DNA of 64,000 nucleotides from Thermobispora bispora DSM 43833 (GCF_000092645.1 NC_014165.1:3782001-3846000); one strand, 5' to 3'. Counted from the stretch's first letter, positions 8,710 to 17,595 are shown. Notes: a model not told the origin generated them from the sequence alone. A program made the numbers and translations.

Positions 8710-9491
8710 GCGGCCCGGCCCGTGGCGCGACGGCGGAGTTCGCCGGGGAGCGGCTGTTCGCCCGCTACGCCCACGCGCCGAACGAGCTCGGCTACTGCGG
8801 CCCGGCGGACTCGCGCCCCCTGCTCGACGCCGGGGTGACCGGGGCCGACCCGGCCGCGGTGCGGGCGGCCGCGCGCGCCTTCCACGGCGCCTGGCCGTAC
8901 CTGGAGATCATCGCCCGGCTCGCCGGCATCGCCGACCCGCTCGACCACCGGGTGGTGGAGGCGTACTGGATCGGCGGCGGCATCGGGGACGCGATCGACG
9001 CCGCGGAGTTCGGCCGCGCCCTGCTCGCCCACATCAAGCCCCAGGCCGGCCACTACTGGCGGCACCTCACCGAGGACGTGATCGAGGAGGCGGCGCCGAA
9101 CCACTGCTTCCACGTGTTCGGCGTCTACCCCTGGTCCCGGCTGCTCGGGCCGGTGCACTTCGAGCACCCGCTCCAGGTGCTCGACGGCTGCCGGATCCGC
9201 TGGGCCACGGTGCTCGAGCGGGAGGAGGACCACCTGGTGGTCCGCACCCGCCGGCTCACCTGGGACGGCGGCCGGCTGGGGCTCTCCGAGCCGGTGGTGG
9301 AGCGGGTCGCCCGCACCGTGGGCGGGATCGACCTGCTGCCCGGGGCGCGGCCCGGGGACCGGGTGGCGGTGCACTGGTCCCGCGTCTGCGACGTGCTCAC
9401 CCCGGAGCAGGTGGAGCGGCTGCGCCGGACCACGCTGGCCCAGCTCGAGGCCACCAACCGCCGGCTGGCCCGCGGCGGCGGACCGGCCTGA
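8706..9491 (+). CDS. conserved hydrogenase-cluster protein, DUF6390-like
   Basis: I do not know a function for this 261-residue protein. It is soluble, rich in Arg, Ala and His, with no signal peptide. Conserved-looking segments include FARYAHAPNELGYCGPADS near the N-terminus, YWIGGGIGDAID, HYWRHLTEDVIEEAAPNHCFHVFGVYPW in the middle, and ARPGDRVAVHWSRVCDVLTPEQ near the C-terminus. The last part has a GDRVAVHW strand reminiscent of HypC-type barrels. Proteins of this kind occur beside actinobacterial hydrogenase genes, from memory under DUF6390. It is coupled to hypD and closes the operon, so a maturation or subunit-specific role is likely. Confidence 0.65.
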   Translation: MSGPARGATAEFAGERLFARYAHAPNELGYCGPADSRPLLDAGVTGADPAAVRAAARAFHGAWPYLEIIARLAGIADPLDHRVVEAYWIGGGIGDAIDAAEFGRALLAHIKPQAGHYWRHLTEDVIEEAAPNHCFHVFGVYPWSRLLGPVHFEHPLQVLDGCRIRWATVLEREEDHLVVRTRRLTWDGGRLGLSEPVVERVARTVGGIDLLPGARPGDRVAVHWSRVCDVLTPEQVERLRRTTLAQLEATNRRLARGGGPA

Positions 9492-9742
9492 CCGGGCCGG
9501 GCACCGCCGTCTCCGGCCGCCGGATCGGCCGCCGGGCGCCGTTTCGGTCACGCCGGGCGCCGTTCCCGGGCCGTGACCGGGCCATGGTGGCCGGCTCGTG
9601 GTGGCCGGGCATCCGGGAAGCGCTCCCGTCCGGGCGCCGGCCGGACGGCACCCGCCCGCCGGGTGCACTCACTCGCCTCAGGCGTGCCGTGCCTCGATCG
9701 CGGCTCGCCATGCTCCCGGTGGCCGTTCCCCGGCGCGGCGGT

Positions 9743-10075
9743 TCAGCGGGTCTTGGCGACCGTGAGCAGGACCACGGAGTCCTCGGCCGCCTCCAGGGCG
9801 TGGCGCTCGCGCGGCACCACGAGCAGGTCGCCGCCGATCCCCTCCCACGCCACGTCGCCGCAGGTCAGGCGCACCCGGCCGCGGAGCACGTACACGGTCG
9901 CCTCCCCGGGGCTCTCGTGCTCGGCGAGCGCGGTGCCCTCGGTCAGGGCGAGCAGGGTCTGGCGCAGCACGTGCTCGTGCCCGCCGTAGACGGTCTCGGC
10001 GGCCCGCCCGTTGCCCGCGGTCGCCGCCCGCTTGAGGAGCTGGTTGGCGAGCGCCTCCAGGGAGAACTTCTCCAT
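9743..10075 (-). CDS. small cupin-domain protein
   Basis: A 110-residue single-domain cupin. The first beta motif is around GTALAEHESPGEATVYVLRG and the second around DLLVVPRERHALEA, giving one histidine in each motif but fewer metal ligands than a typical cupin_2 protein. I chose the ATG at 10075 because MEKFSLEALANQLL is a natural amphipathic start; an extension to 10108 adds Pro/Arg-rich residues. It converges on the hydrogenase operon with a 250-base gap and is downstream of the alcohol dehydrogenase gene on the same strand. The substrate is unknown; a small-molecule-binding or redox-related cupin is all that can be said. Confidence 0.7.
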   Translation of the reverse strand: MEKFSLEALANQLLKRAATAGNGRAAETVYGGHEHVLRQTLLALTEGTALAEHESPGEATVYVLRGRVRLTCGDVAWEGIGGDLLVVPRERHALEAAEDSVVLLTVAKTR

Positions 10076-10107
10076 GCCGCCGAGTCTGCCACAGCGAGGG
10101 CCCGGCA

Positions 10108-10186
10108 CCGGGGTATCCCCGGCCGGTCGCGGCTCAGCGGTCGAGCCGCCGGGGTGTTCCCGGCCGGTCGCGGCTCAGCGGTCGAG
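10108..10186. repeat. 38-bp direct repeat duplicating the end of the dehydrogenase gene
   Basis: Bases 10108-10145 and 10149-10186 match at 36 of 38 positions (period 41). Both copies carry the last codons and stop of the minus-strand dehydrogenase gene, which ends at 10175; the duplicate stop is at 10134-10136. This looks like a recent tandem duplication of a gene end. Confidence 0.85.
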
Positions 10187-11245
10187 CTCGCCCCCGGGCG
10201 CCGCTCCCCCGCCCCGGGTGAGCATGACCTTCAGCGCGCCGCTGCTCACCGGGTCGGCGAACGACCGGTAGGCGTCGCCGATGCCCGCGAAGGTGAACCG
10301 GTGGGTGATCAGGCCGCCCACGTCGAGCCGCCCCTCGTCGACGAGCTGGAGCAGGGTCGGCGTGGAGTAGGTGTCCACCAGCCCGGTGGTGATGGTGACG
10401 TCCCGGCTCCAGAGGTCCTCCAGGTGCAGCGGGGCCGGCTTGCCGTGCACGCCGATCACCGAGAGGCGGCCGCAGGGGCGGACGAGGCGGGTGCACAGCT
10501 CGAACGTCTCGGGCGCGCCGACCGCCTCGATCACCACATCGGCCCCGAGGCCGTCGGTCACGGCCCGCACCACCTCGAGCGGGTCCTCGTCCGGCTTGAT
10601 GGTGATCTCCGCGCCGGCCCGCTTGGCGGCCTCGAGCCGGGGCTCGGCCTGGTCGATGGCGATGATGCGGGCGGGGGACAGCAGCCGGGCGGTGAGGATG
10701 ACGGCGAGCCCGATGGGCCCGCACCCGACCACCACCACGGTGTCGGCCGGCCGTACGTTGCCGTTGAGCACCCCGACCTCGTAGGCGGTCGGGAGGACGT
10801 CGGCGAGCAGCACGGCCAGCTCGTCGGAGAGGTGGGACGGCAGCCGGTGCACGGAGAGATCGGCGAAGGGGACGCGGGCGAACTCGGCCTGCACCCCGTC
10901 GATCATGTGGCCGAGCAGCCAGCCGCCGCGGCGGCACTGGCCGTACCGCGCCTTCCGGCAGTACGCGCACCGGCCGCACCCGGAGATGCAGGAGACGAGG
11001 ACGCGATCGCCGGGGACGAGGTCGTCGATGTCGGAGCCGGTCTCGACGACGATGCCGACGGCCTCGTGGCCGAGGACCCGCCCCGGGTCGACCTCGGGCA
11101 CGTCCCCGGCGAGGATGTGCAGGTCCGTGCCGCAGATGGCGGCCGTGGTCACCTGGATGATCACATCGCGCGGATCGGCGATCCCGGGATCGGGCACGGA
11201 CGTCCAGGCCTGTTTTCCGGGCCCCTCATACACCAGTGCCTTCAT
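10175..11245 (-). CDS. zinc-dependent alcohol dehydrogenase (MDR family)
   Basis: A 356-residue medium-chain NAD(P)-dependent alcohol dehydrogenase. The catalytic zinc ligands are visible at C38 (ICGTD) and H60-E61 (GHE). The structural zinc lobe has C90, C93, C96 and C104, and the Rossmann loop is VVGCGPIGLA near residue 172. These match the glutathione-independent formaldehyde or secondary-alcohol dehydrogenase branch; the substrate cannot be fixed from sequence. The tail GGGAAPGGELDR is a short low-complexity extension whose coding DNA has been duplicated just downstream. GAGGAGCC lies upstream of the ATG. The divergent gene at 11435 is a regulator and could control it. Confidence 0.88.
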   Translation of the reverse strand: MKALVYEGPGKQAWTSVPDPGIADPRDVIIQVTTAAICGTDLHILAGDVPEVDPGRVLGHEAVGIVVETGSDIDDLVPGDRVLVSCISGCGRCAYCRKARYGQCRRGGWLLGHMIDGVQAEFARVPFADLSVHRLPSHLSDELAVLLADVLPTAYEVGVLNGNVRPADTVVVVGCGPIGLAVILTARLLSPARIIAIDQAEPRLEAAKRAGAEITIKPDEDPLEVVRAVTDGLGADVVIEAVGAPETFELCTRLVRPCGRLSVIGVHGKPAPLHLEDLWSRDVTITTGLVDTYSTPTLLQLVDEGRLDVGGLITHRFTFAGIGDAYRSFADPVSSGALKVMLTRGGGAAPGGELDR

Positions 11246-11421
11246 GGCTCCTCCTCGCGGCGCCCCGCGAGGTTGCCCATACCCCGGATTCCCCGGTCCT
11301 TTCCGGTCCGGCCTCGCTCAACGACCGTGACCAGGCCATCTGGGGATCGCGCGTCCGGTGGCCGCTCGCTCCCGGCCGCCGCGCGGATGACCCACTCCGG
11401 AGGGGCGGCGGGACCGAAATC

Positions 11422-11427
11422 TACAAT
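11422..11427 (+). promoter_or_regulatory. -10 box of a leaderless promoter
   Basis: TACAAT ends seven bases before the GTG at 11435, and no purine-rich ribosome site lies between. This is the spacing expected if transcription starts at the start codon itself. Confidence 0.55.
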
Positions 11428-11434
11428 CACTGCC

Positions 11435-12157
11435 GTGAAAACTCGGCGGGCACCCAGGACCGGCACGATCGATCCGGAAGCCCACCGGGTGCTGGGCGGG
11501 GTGAGCCGGGTGGCCGTGCTGGAGACCCTGCGCCGGGCGGGACGGCCGCTCGCCATCTCCGAGATCGCCGACGCGGTCGGCCTCCACCCCAACACGGTCC
11601 GGGCCCATCTCGCGCTGCTGATCGAGCACGGGCACGTCGCCGGAACGCGGGAGGACCGGGACCGGCCCGGACGGCCCCGCACCCTCTACACGGCCGTCCG
11701 CACCCAGGAGGACTCCGATGCGCGCGGCTACCGGCTGCTCGCCGAGATCCTGCTCGGCTACCTGGAGCACCACGGAGACGGGGCCGGCGCCGCGGTCGAC
11801 GCCGGCCGCCGGTACGCCACCCGGGCCCTTCCCCGGGACCTGCCGGCCGGCGGCTCGGTCACCGTGGACGCGATCGTGGCGCTGCTCGACCGGGCCGGGT
11901 TCGAGCCGGCGGTGTCGGCGGACGGCGCCACCGTCGAGCTCCACCACTGCCCCTTCCGGGAGCTGGCGCAGGCCGACCCGGAGACCGTCTGCGCGGTGCA
12001 CCTCGGCCTGCTCCAGGGGGCGCTCACCGAGCTCGGCGCCCCGGCGGAGGGGGTACGGCTCACGCCGTTCGCCCGGCCCGGCCAGTGCCTCGTCACCCTG
12101 GCGGATCACCACGGGCCCGGGCGTGACGCACCCGGCGGCCGTGAGGGTCAGGGATGA
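11435..12157 (+). CDS. winged-helix regulator of the COG2345 (SufR-like) type
   Basis: A 240-residue DNA-binding protein. Residues about 20-85 form an ArsR-like winged helix (RPLAISEIADAVGLHPNTVRAHLALL). The C-terminal part has HHCPFRELAQADPETVCAVHLG and a later PGQC, the conserved Cys/His pattern of COG2345 regulators; SufR-type members of that family bind an iron-sulfur cluster. I chose the GTG at 11435 because of the leaderless -10 box; an ATG at 11387 is possible but has no ribosome site. It is divergent from the alcohol dehydrogenase with 190 bases between them. A redox- or metal-sensing role is inference. Confidence 0.8.
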   Translation: MKTRRAPRTGTIDPEAHRVLGGVSRVAVLETLRRAGRPLAISEIADAVGLHPNTVRAHLALLIEHGHVAGTREDRDRPGRPRTLYTAVRTQEDSDARGYRLLAEILLGYLEHHGDGAGAAVDAGRRYATRALPRDLPAGGSVTVDAIVALLDRAGFEPAVSADGATVELHHCPFRELAQADPETVCAVHLGLLQGALTELGAPAEGVRLTPFARPGQCLVTLADHHGPGRDAPGGREGQG

Positions 12158-12292
12158 CCGGCCGGATCGCCGCCCACCGCGCCGTGCCGCCCACCCGCCC
12201 CGTGGAGAGCACCCTCCCCCGCCGAGCGGACCTCCGTTCCCCGACGTACGCCGCGCCGCGGCCGGCGCACACGGTTTCCCCGAGGTGACCTG

Positions 12293-12730
12293 ATGACCTG
12301 GTGGACCATCGTCCGATTCCTGCACGTCCTCACCGCGGCCCTGTGGGTCGGCGGGCAGCTCGCGCTCTCCGTCGCCATCCTCCCCCCGGCCCGGCGCCTC
12401 CTCGCGGCCGAGCAGCGCCGTACCGTGCTGCGCGAGGTCGGCCGCCGGTTCGGCATCTTCACGGGCGCGTTCCTGCTGCCCGTGCAGATCATCACCGGAA
12501 TCGCCATCGCCTGGCACAAGGGGGTGACCTGGGAGTCGCTCGCCGAGCCGGGCTACGGCCGCATGCTCGCCATCAAGCTCGCGCTGCTCGTCATCGCCTT
12601 GGCCTGCTCCGCCCTGCACGGGGTGGCCGACGGGCGTGGGCTCGCCGGGTTCGCGCGCGCCATGGCGATCACCTCGCTGGTCGCCTCCGTGGGCATCATC
12701 CTGTTCGCCTCGGCCCTGCCCGTGACCTGA
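12293..12730 (+). CDS. CopD-like four-helix membrane protein
   Basis: A 145-residue integral membrane protein with four predicted helices (about residues 8-30, 54-72, 88-107 and 118-140). The first helix, VRFLHVLTAALWVGGQLALS, carries a histidine and the WxGG turn seen in CopD/YcnJ and DUF2269-type proteins. Such proteins are linked to copper or haem handling, but the residues here do not settle it. GAGGTGACCTG precedes the ATG. It follows the regulator gene at a distance of 135 bases on the same strand, which may or may not be one transcript. Confidence 0.65.
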   Translation: MTWWTIVRFLHVLTAALWVGGQLALSVAILPPARRLLAAEQRRTVLREVGRRFGIFTGAFLLPVQIITGIAIAWHKGVTWESLAEPGYGRMLAIKLALLVIALACSALHGVADGRGLAGFARAMAITSLVASVGIILFASALPVT

Positions 12731-13095
12731 CCCGCCGCGGTCCGCGCCCCGCGCCGCCCACCGGGCCGCGCCCGCGGTGGCCGTACGGCACGCCCGCGGG
12801 CCCGCGGCCCGGGTACGGCTCGCCCGGGCCGGGCGGCACGCCGCGGGGGTTTCGGCCGGTACGGCCCCGCCCGGATGGGCACGGCGCTCCGCCCGCACCG
12901 GGTGGCGCGCCGGCCGCCGGGCGCCGGGCACGGCCGCCGGAGGACAGGGGCCGCGCGCCGTCCCCGCCACCGGCGGAGGGCCGGCCCGCCACGGGCACCG
13001 ACCCGGCCCGCCCGCTGTGCCGGTGCGCCCGCCGGCGGGAAGATTGAGCCCAGACCGGCGCCCCGGAGCGGACCCGCCGGGGCGGGGAGGGGCAC
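12731..13095. other. GC-rich intergenic region without a gene
   Basis: This 365-base stretch is almost pure GC with many Pro/Gly/Arg-coding triplets in every frame. No frame has a family resemblance or a ribosome site. It separates the CopD-like gene from lutA and presumably holds the lut promoter, which I could not locate. Confidence 0.5.
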
Positions 13096-13800
13096 ATGCG
13101 GATCGGACTCTTCATCACCTGCGTCAACGACCTGCTCTACCCAGGCACGGGCCGGGCGGTGGTGCGGCTGCTGGAACGGCTCGGCCACCGGGTCGGCTTC
13201 CCCCTCGAGCAGACCTGCTGCGGGCAGATGCACCACAACTCCGGGTATCGCGACCTGGCCGTCCCGCTCGCCCGCCGGTTCGCCGCGGCGTTCCGCGGCT
13301 ACGACGCGATCGTCGCCCCGAGCGGCTCCTGCGTCGCCATGGTCCGCGACGTCCACCCGCGCCTGGTCCCCGAGGCGGCCGGGACGGCCGCCCGCACGTA
13401 CGAGCTCTCCGAGTTCCTGATCGACGTGCTCGGCGTCACCGACGTCGGGGCGCGCTTCCCGCACCGGGTCACCTACCACCCGAGCTGCCACGGGCTGCGC
13501 CTGCTGCGGCTCGGCGACCGGCCGCTCCGGCTGCTGCGCGCGGTGCGGGACATCGAGCTGGTCGAGCTGCCCGGCGCGGAGGAGTGCTGCGGCTTCGGCG
13601 GCACGTTCGCGGTGAAGAACGCGGACGTGTCCGGGGCGATGCTCGCCGACAAGTGCGCGGCGATCCGCGCCACCGGCGCCGAGTACGTGACCGCGGCCGA
13701 CAACTCGTGCCTCACGCACATCGGCGGGGGCCTCTCCCGCCTGGGCGCGCCGGTGACCGCGGTGCATTACGCCGAGATCCTCGCCGGGAGGGACGCGTGA
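13096..13800 (+). CDS. lutA: LutA, Fe-S subunit of L-lactate oxidation complex
   Basis: LutA is part of the LutABC complex that oxidises L-lactate to pyruvate. The 234-residue protein has two CCG (cysteine-rich) domains, each ending with a paired-cysteine motif: EQTCCGQMHH near residue 40 and EECCGFGGTF near residue 165. The SCHG and SCL cysteines complete the cluster-binding pattern. GGGGAGGGGCAC stands before the ATG. The final ATG-type signal is a GTGA overlap with lutB, so the three genes are translationally coupled. No lutR or lactate permease is present in the window. Confidence 0.92.
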   Translation: MRIGLFITCVNDLLYPGTGRAVVRLLERLGHRVGFPLEQTCCGQMHHNSGYRDLAVPLARRFAAAFRGYDAIVAPSGSCVAMVRDVHPRLVPEAAGTAARTYELSEFLIDVLGVTDVGARFPHRVTYHPSCHGLRLLRLGDRPLRLLRAVRDIELVELPGAEECCGFGGTFAVKNADVSGAMLADKCAAIRATGAEYVTAADNSCLTHIGGGLSRLGAPVTAVHYAEILAGRDA

Positions 13801-15236
13801 GGCCCGGCGGGGACCCGCTGGCGAGCGGGGTGCCGTTCCCCGAGGCCGCGCGGGCCGCGCTCACCCGCGCCCAGCTCCGGCGGAACCTGCACCGGGCCAC
13901 CCGCACCATCCGCGGCAAGCGGGGCCGGGTGGTCGCCGAGCTGCCCGACTGGGAGGAGCTGCGCGCGGCCGGGAGCGCGATCAAGTCCCACGTGCTCGCC
14001 CACCTGCCGGAGCTGCTCCTCCGGTTCGAGGAGGCCGCGACGGCCGCCGGGGCCCGGGTCCACTGGGCGCGGGACGCGGCCGAGGCCTGCCGGATCGTCG
14101 TCGGCCTGGTCCGGGAGACCGGCGCCCGCGAGGTGGTCAAGGTCAAGTCGATGCTGACCCAGGAGATCGGCCTGAACGAGGCCCTCGCCGGGGCCGGGAT
14201 CACCCCGATCGAGACCGACCTCGCCGAGCTGATCGTGCAGCTCGCCGGGGACAGCCCGTCGCACATCCTCGTCCCGGCCATCCACTACAACCGGCGGGAG
14301 ATCCGCGACATCTTCCGGGAGCGGATGCCGGGCACCGGCCCGGAGCTCACCGACGACCCGCAGGCGCTCTGCGAGGCGGCCCGCCGCTACCTGCGGGAGC
14401 GGTTCCTCTCCGCCAAGGTAGCGATCTCCGGGGCGAACTTCGCGGTGGCCGAGACGGGCACGCTCGTGGTGCTGGAGTCCGAGGGCAACGGGCGGATGTG
14501 CCTGACCCTGCCGGAGACGCTCATCTCCGTGGTCGGCATCGAGAAGCTGGTGCCCACCTTCCAGGACCTCGAGGTGTTCCTCCAGCTCCTCCCCCGGTCG
14601 TCCACGGGCGAGCGGATGAACCCGTACACGTCGCTGTGGACCGGGGTGACCCCGGGGGACGGGCCGCAGAACGTGCACATCGTGCTGGTGGACAACGGCC
14701 GCACCGCCGCGCTCGCCGACCCCGTCGGCCGGCAGGCGCTCCACTGCATCCGCTGCTCGGCCTGCCTCAACGTGTGCCCGGTGTACGAGCGGGTGGGCGG
14801 GCACGCGTACGGCTCGGTCTACCCGGGACCGATCGGGGCGATCCTGTCACCGCAGCTCACCGGGGTCGCAGCGAACCGCACCCTGCCGTTCGCCTCGACG
14901 CTCTGCGGGGCGTGCTACGACGTGTGCCCGGTGCGCATCGACATCCCCGGGGTGCTGGTCCACCTCCGCCGGGCCGCGGTGGCGGCGCGGCCCGGCCCGT
15001 CCGCCGAGCGTACGGCGATGCGGGCCGCGGCGTGGGCGATGGGCGGCGGGCGGCGGTTCGGCCGGGTGCTGCGGCTGGCCGGCCGGCTGACCGCCCCGCT
15101 GCGGTGGGCGCTGCGCGGCCGGCGGGTGCGCCGGCTGCCCTGGCCGCTGTCGGCGTGGACGGCCGCCCGGGACGCGCCGCTCCCGCCCGGGGAATCGTTC
15201 CGCGACTGGTGGGCCCGCACCCGTGAGGAGGCGTGA
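13797..15236 (+). CDS. lutB: LutB, ferredoxin-like subunit of L-lactate oxidation complex
   Basis: A 479-residue LutB. The N-terminal two thirds is the LUD domain (VVKVKSMLTQEIGLN, SGANFAVAETGTLVVLESEGNGR). It is followed by a pair of 4Fe-4S motifs, CIRCSACLNVCPVY and CGACYDVCPVRID, near residues 320 and 375. The C-terminal 90 residues are basic and tryptophan-containing, as in other LutB proteins. The GTG start at 13797 overlaps the lutA stop. A frame extension far upstream to 12777 would cover lutA in another frame and was discarded. Confidence 0.93.
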   Translation: MRPGGDPLASGVPFPEAARAALTRAQLRRNLHRATRTIRGKRGRVVAELPDWEELRAAGSAIKSHVLAHLPELLLRFEEAATAAGARVHWARDAAEACRIVVGLVRETGAREVVKVKSMLTQEIGLNEALAGAGITPIETDLAELIVQLAGDSPSHILVPAIHYNRREIRDIFRERMPGTGPELTDDPQALCEAARRYLRERFLSAKVAISGANFAVAETGTLVVLESEGNGRMCLTLPETLISVVGIEKLVPTFQDLEVFLQLLPRSSTGERMNPYTSLWTGVTPGDGPQNVHIVLVDNGRTAALADPVGRQALHCIRCSACLNVCPVYERVGGHAYGSVYPGPIGAILSPQLTGVAANRTLPFASTLCGACYDVCPVRIDIPGVLVHLRRAAVAARPGPSAERTAMRAAAWAMGGGRRFGRVLRLAGRLTAPLRWALRGRRVRRLPWPLSAWTAARDAPLPPGESFRDWWARTREEA

Positions 15237-15859
15237 TGGACGCCCGGACCGAGATCCTCGCCCGGATCAGGGCGGCCCTCGCCGCCCATCCCGCATCCGC
15301 GGCACCCGTGCCCCGCGGCTACCGGCGGTCGGTGGAGTGCCCCGACCCGGTGACGCTCCTCACCGACCGGCTCCGGGAGTACCGCGCCACGGTGCACCAC
15401 TGCCGGGACGAGGAGGAGCTGCCCGCCGTGCTCGGCTCCGTCCTCGCCGGCTCCCCCACCCTGGTGGTGCCGGGGGACCTGCCGGAGCGGTGGCTCGCCC
15501 GCTACCGGGGGCGGGTGCGCCGCGACGGGGACCCGGCTCCGCTCTCGGTCGCCGACCTGGACGCCGCGTCCGCCGTGCTCACCGGCTGCGCGCTGGCGAT
15601 CGCGGAGACCGGGACGATCGTGCTCGACGCCGGCCCGCTCCAGGGGCGGCGCGCCCTCACCCTCGTCCCCGATCACCACGTCTGCGTGGTGCGCGCCGGG
15701 CGGATCGTCCCCGGGGTGCCCGAGGCGATCGCGGCCCTCTCCCCGGCCCGCCCGCTGACCTGGATCTCCGGCCCGTCGGCCACCAGCGACATCGAGCTCG
15801 ACCGGGTGGAAGGGGTGCACGGCCCGCGCCGGCTGGACGTCGTGCTGGTCGGCCGCTGA
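15236..15859 (+). CDS. lutC: LutC, LUD-domain subunit of L-lactate oxidation complex
   Basis: A 207-residue LUD-domain protein with the family hallmark CALAIAETGTIVLDAG near residue 122 and LVPDHHVCVV downstream. Its start overlaps the lutB stop: either the ATG at 15236 or a GTG one codon earlier; GAGGAGG just upstream favours the ATG. It completes lutABC. A small GC-rich inverted repeat (CGCCT...AGGCG, 15875-15889) just past the stop may help end the transcript, but it lacks a T run. Confidence 0.92.
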   Translation: MDARTEILARIRAALAAHPASAAPVPRGYRRSVECPDPVTLLTDRLREYRATVHHCRDEEELPAVLGSVLAGSPTLVVPGDLPERWLARYRGRVRRDGDPAPLSVADLDAASAVLTGCALAIAETGTIVLDAGPLQGRRALTLVPDHHVCVVRAGRIVPGVPEAIAALSPARPLTWISGPSATSDIELDRVEGVHGPRRLDVVLVGR

Positions 15860-16038
15860 CCGCGCGTGCCGGGGCGCCTCCGGAAGGCGTACGGCATTGC
15901 GATCCGTGGTGCTCTGGCACAGAAGCCACGAATTCCTCGCCGCCGACTCTTCACTCGCGAGTAAAGATCCGTTAGTTTCGCGATCAACCCACTCTCGGGG
16001 GTGTCCCTTTTATCACGAGACACACAAGGAGATGCCAC

Positions 16039-17595
16039 ATGCGCATCACCGTCGGCAGGGGAGTCGGAGGCGCGATCGCGGCCCTCGCTCTCGTGCTCCC
16101 GTTGGCAACGGCCGGGCCGGCGCACGCCGATCCCGACCCGGAGGCGCTGATCCGGGCCATTGCCACGGCCGGTGTGAAGCAGCACCTGAAGAAGTTCCAG
16201 GAGATCGCCCAGGCCAACGGCGGTACCCGCGCCGCGGGCACGCCCGGCTACGACGCCTCCCGCGACTACGTCGTGAGCAGGCTGAAGAAGGCGGGCTACA
16301 AGGTGACGGTGCAGCCGTTCGACTTCCCGTTCTTCCAGGAGAAGTCCACGGCCGTGCTGGAGCGGATCTCCCCGAGCCCGAAGACGTACAACCCGACGCC
16401 CCCGGACGGGAGCGGGATCGGTGACTTCGCCACCATGACCTACTCCGGCGCGGGCGACGTGACCGCCGCCGTCCAGGCCGTCGACGTCCAGATCCCGCCC
16501 GCCTCGGAGCCGAACAGCTCCACCTCCGGCTGTGAGCCGAGCGACTTCGCCTCGTTCACGCCCGGCTCGATCGCCCTGCTGCAGCGCGGCACCTGCACCT
16601 TCCAGGAGAAGGCGGAGAACGCGCAGGCGGCCGGCGCGGCCGGGGTCATCATCTTCAACGAGGGCCAGGAGGGCCGCACCGAGACCATTCAGGGCACCCT
16701 CGGCGAGCCGACGGTGCGGATCCCGGTGGTGGGCGCCAGCTACGAGGTGGGCCAGGAGCTCGCCGCCGCCGGGACCACGGTCCGGCTGAAGACCGACACC
16801 ATCAGCGAGACCCGGACCACCCACAACGTGATCGCGGACTCCAAGTGGGGTGACCCGAACAAGGTCGTCCAGCTCGGCGCCCACCTCGACAGCGTCCTCG
16901 CCGGCCCGGGCATCAACGACAACGGCTCCGGCTCCGCGGCGATCCTCGAGGTCGCCGAGGTCCTCGGCAAGATCCCCACGCGGAACAAGCTGCGCTTCTC
17001 GTTCTGGAGCGCCGAGGAGCTCGGCCTGCTCGGCGCCGAGCACTACGTCGCGAGCCTGTCCCCCGCGGAGCTGGCGAAGATCAAGCTGTACCTCAACTTC
17101 GACATGATCGGGTCGCCGAACTACGCGATCATGATCTACGACGGGGACGACTCCGACGGCGTGGGCGCTCCCGCCGGGCCGCCGGGATCGGACGAGATCG
17201 AGAAGCTCTTCGAGAAGTACTTCAAGGCCCTGCGCCAGCCGTACCAGGGCACCGACTTCGACGGGCGCTCGGACTACGGGCCGTTCATCGAGGCCGGCGT
17301 CCCCTCCGGTGGGCTCTTCACGGGCGCCGAGGGCATCAAGACCCCCGAGGAGCAGAAGAAGTACGGCGGCACGGCCGGCATCGCGTACGACCCGTGCTAC
17401 CACCAGGCCTGCGACGACCTGTCGAACATCAACGACAAGGCCCTGGCGCTGAACACGGGCGCGATCGCGACCGCCGCCGTGGTCTACGCGTTCAGCCGTG
17501 ACCTGCCCGGCCCGGACACGCGGCCCGCGATGTCCGCCGCCCGCACCGCCTCGGTGCAGGCGGACGCGCACCACGGTCACGGCATCATCCGCTGA
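16039..17595 (+). CDS. secreted M28 aminopeptidase with PA domain
   Basis: A 518-residue secreted zinc peptidase. The Sec signal peptide ends at about AHA-DP (residue 31). A PA (protease-associated) domain occupies about residues 150-250. The M28 catalytic domain shows all metal and catalytic residues: LGAHLDS, GINDNGSG, SAEELGLLG, LNFDMIGS, and a final histidine in CYHQACDD. It resembles the Streptomyces aminopeptidase group that removes N-terminal hydrophobic residues. AAGGAG lies seven bases before the ATG. A strong hairpin 46 bases after the stop ends the transcript. A His-rich tail (HHGHGIIR) closes the protein. Confidence 0.93.
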   Translation: MRITVGRGVGGAIAALALVLPLATAGPAHADPDPEALIRAIATAGVKQHLKKFQEIAQANGGTRAAGTPGYDASRDYVVSRLKKAGYKVTVQPFDFPFFQEKSTAVLERISPSPKTYNPTPPDGSGIGDFATMTYSGAGDVTAAVQAVDVQIPPASEPNSSTSGCEPSDFASFTPGSIALLQRGTCTFQEKAENAQAAGAAGVIIFNEGQEGRTETIQGTLGEPTVRIPVVGASYEVGQELAAAGTTVRLKTDTISETRTTHNVIADSKWGDPNKVVQLGAHLDSVLAGPGINDNGSGSAAILEVAEVLGKIPTRNKLRFSFWSAEELGLLGAEHYVASLSPAELAKIKLYLNFDMIGSPNYAIMIYDGDDSDGVGAPAGPPGSDEIEKLFEKYFKALRQPYQGTDFDGRSDYGPFIEAGVPSGGLFTGAEGIKTPEEQKKYGGTAGIAYDPCYHQACDDLSNINDKALALNTGAIATAAVVYAFSRDLPGPDTRPAMSAARTASVQADAHHGHGIIR

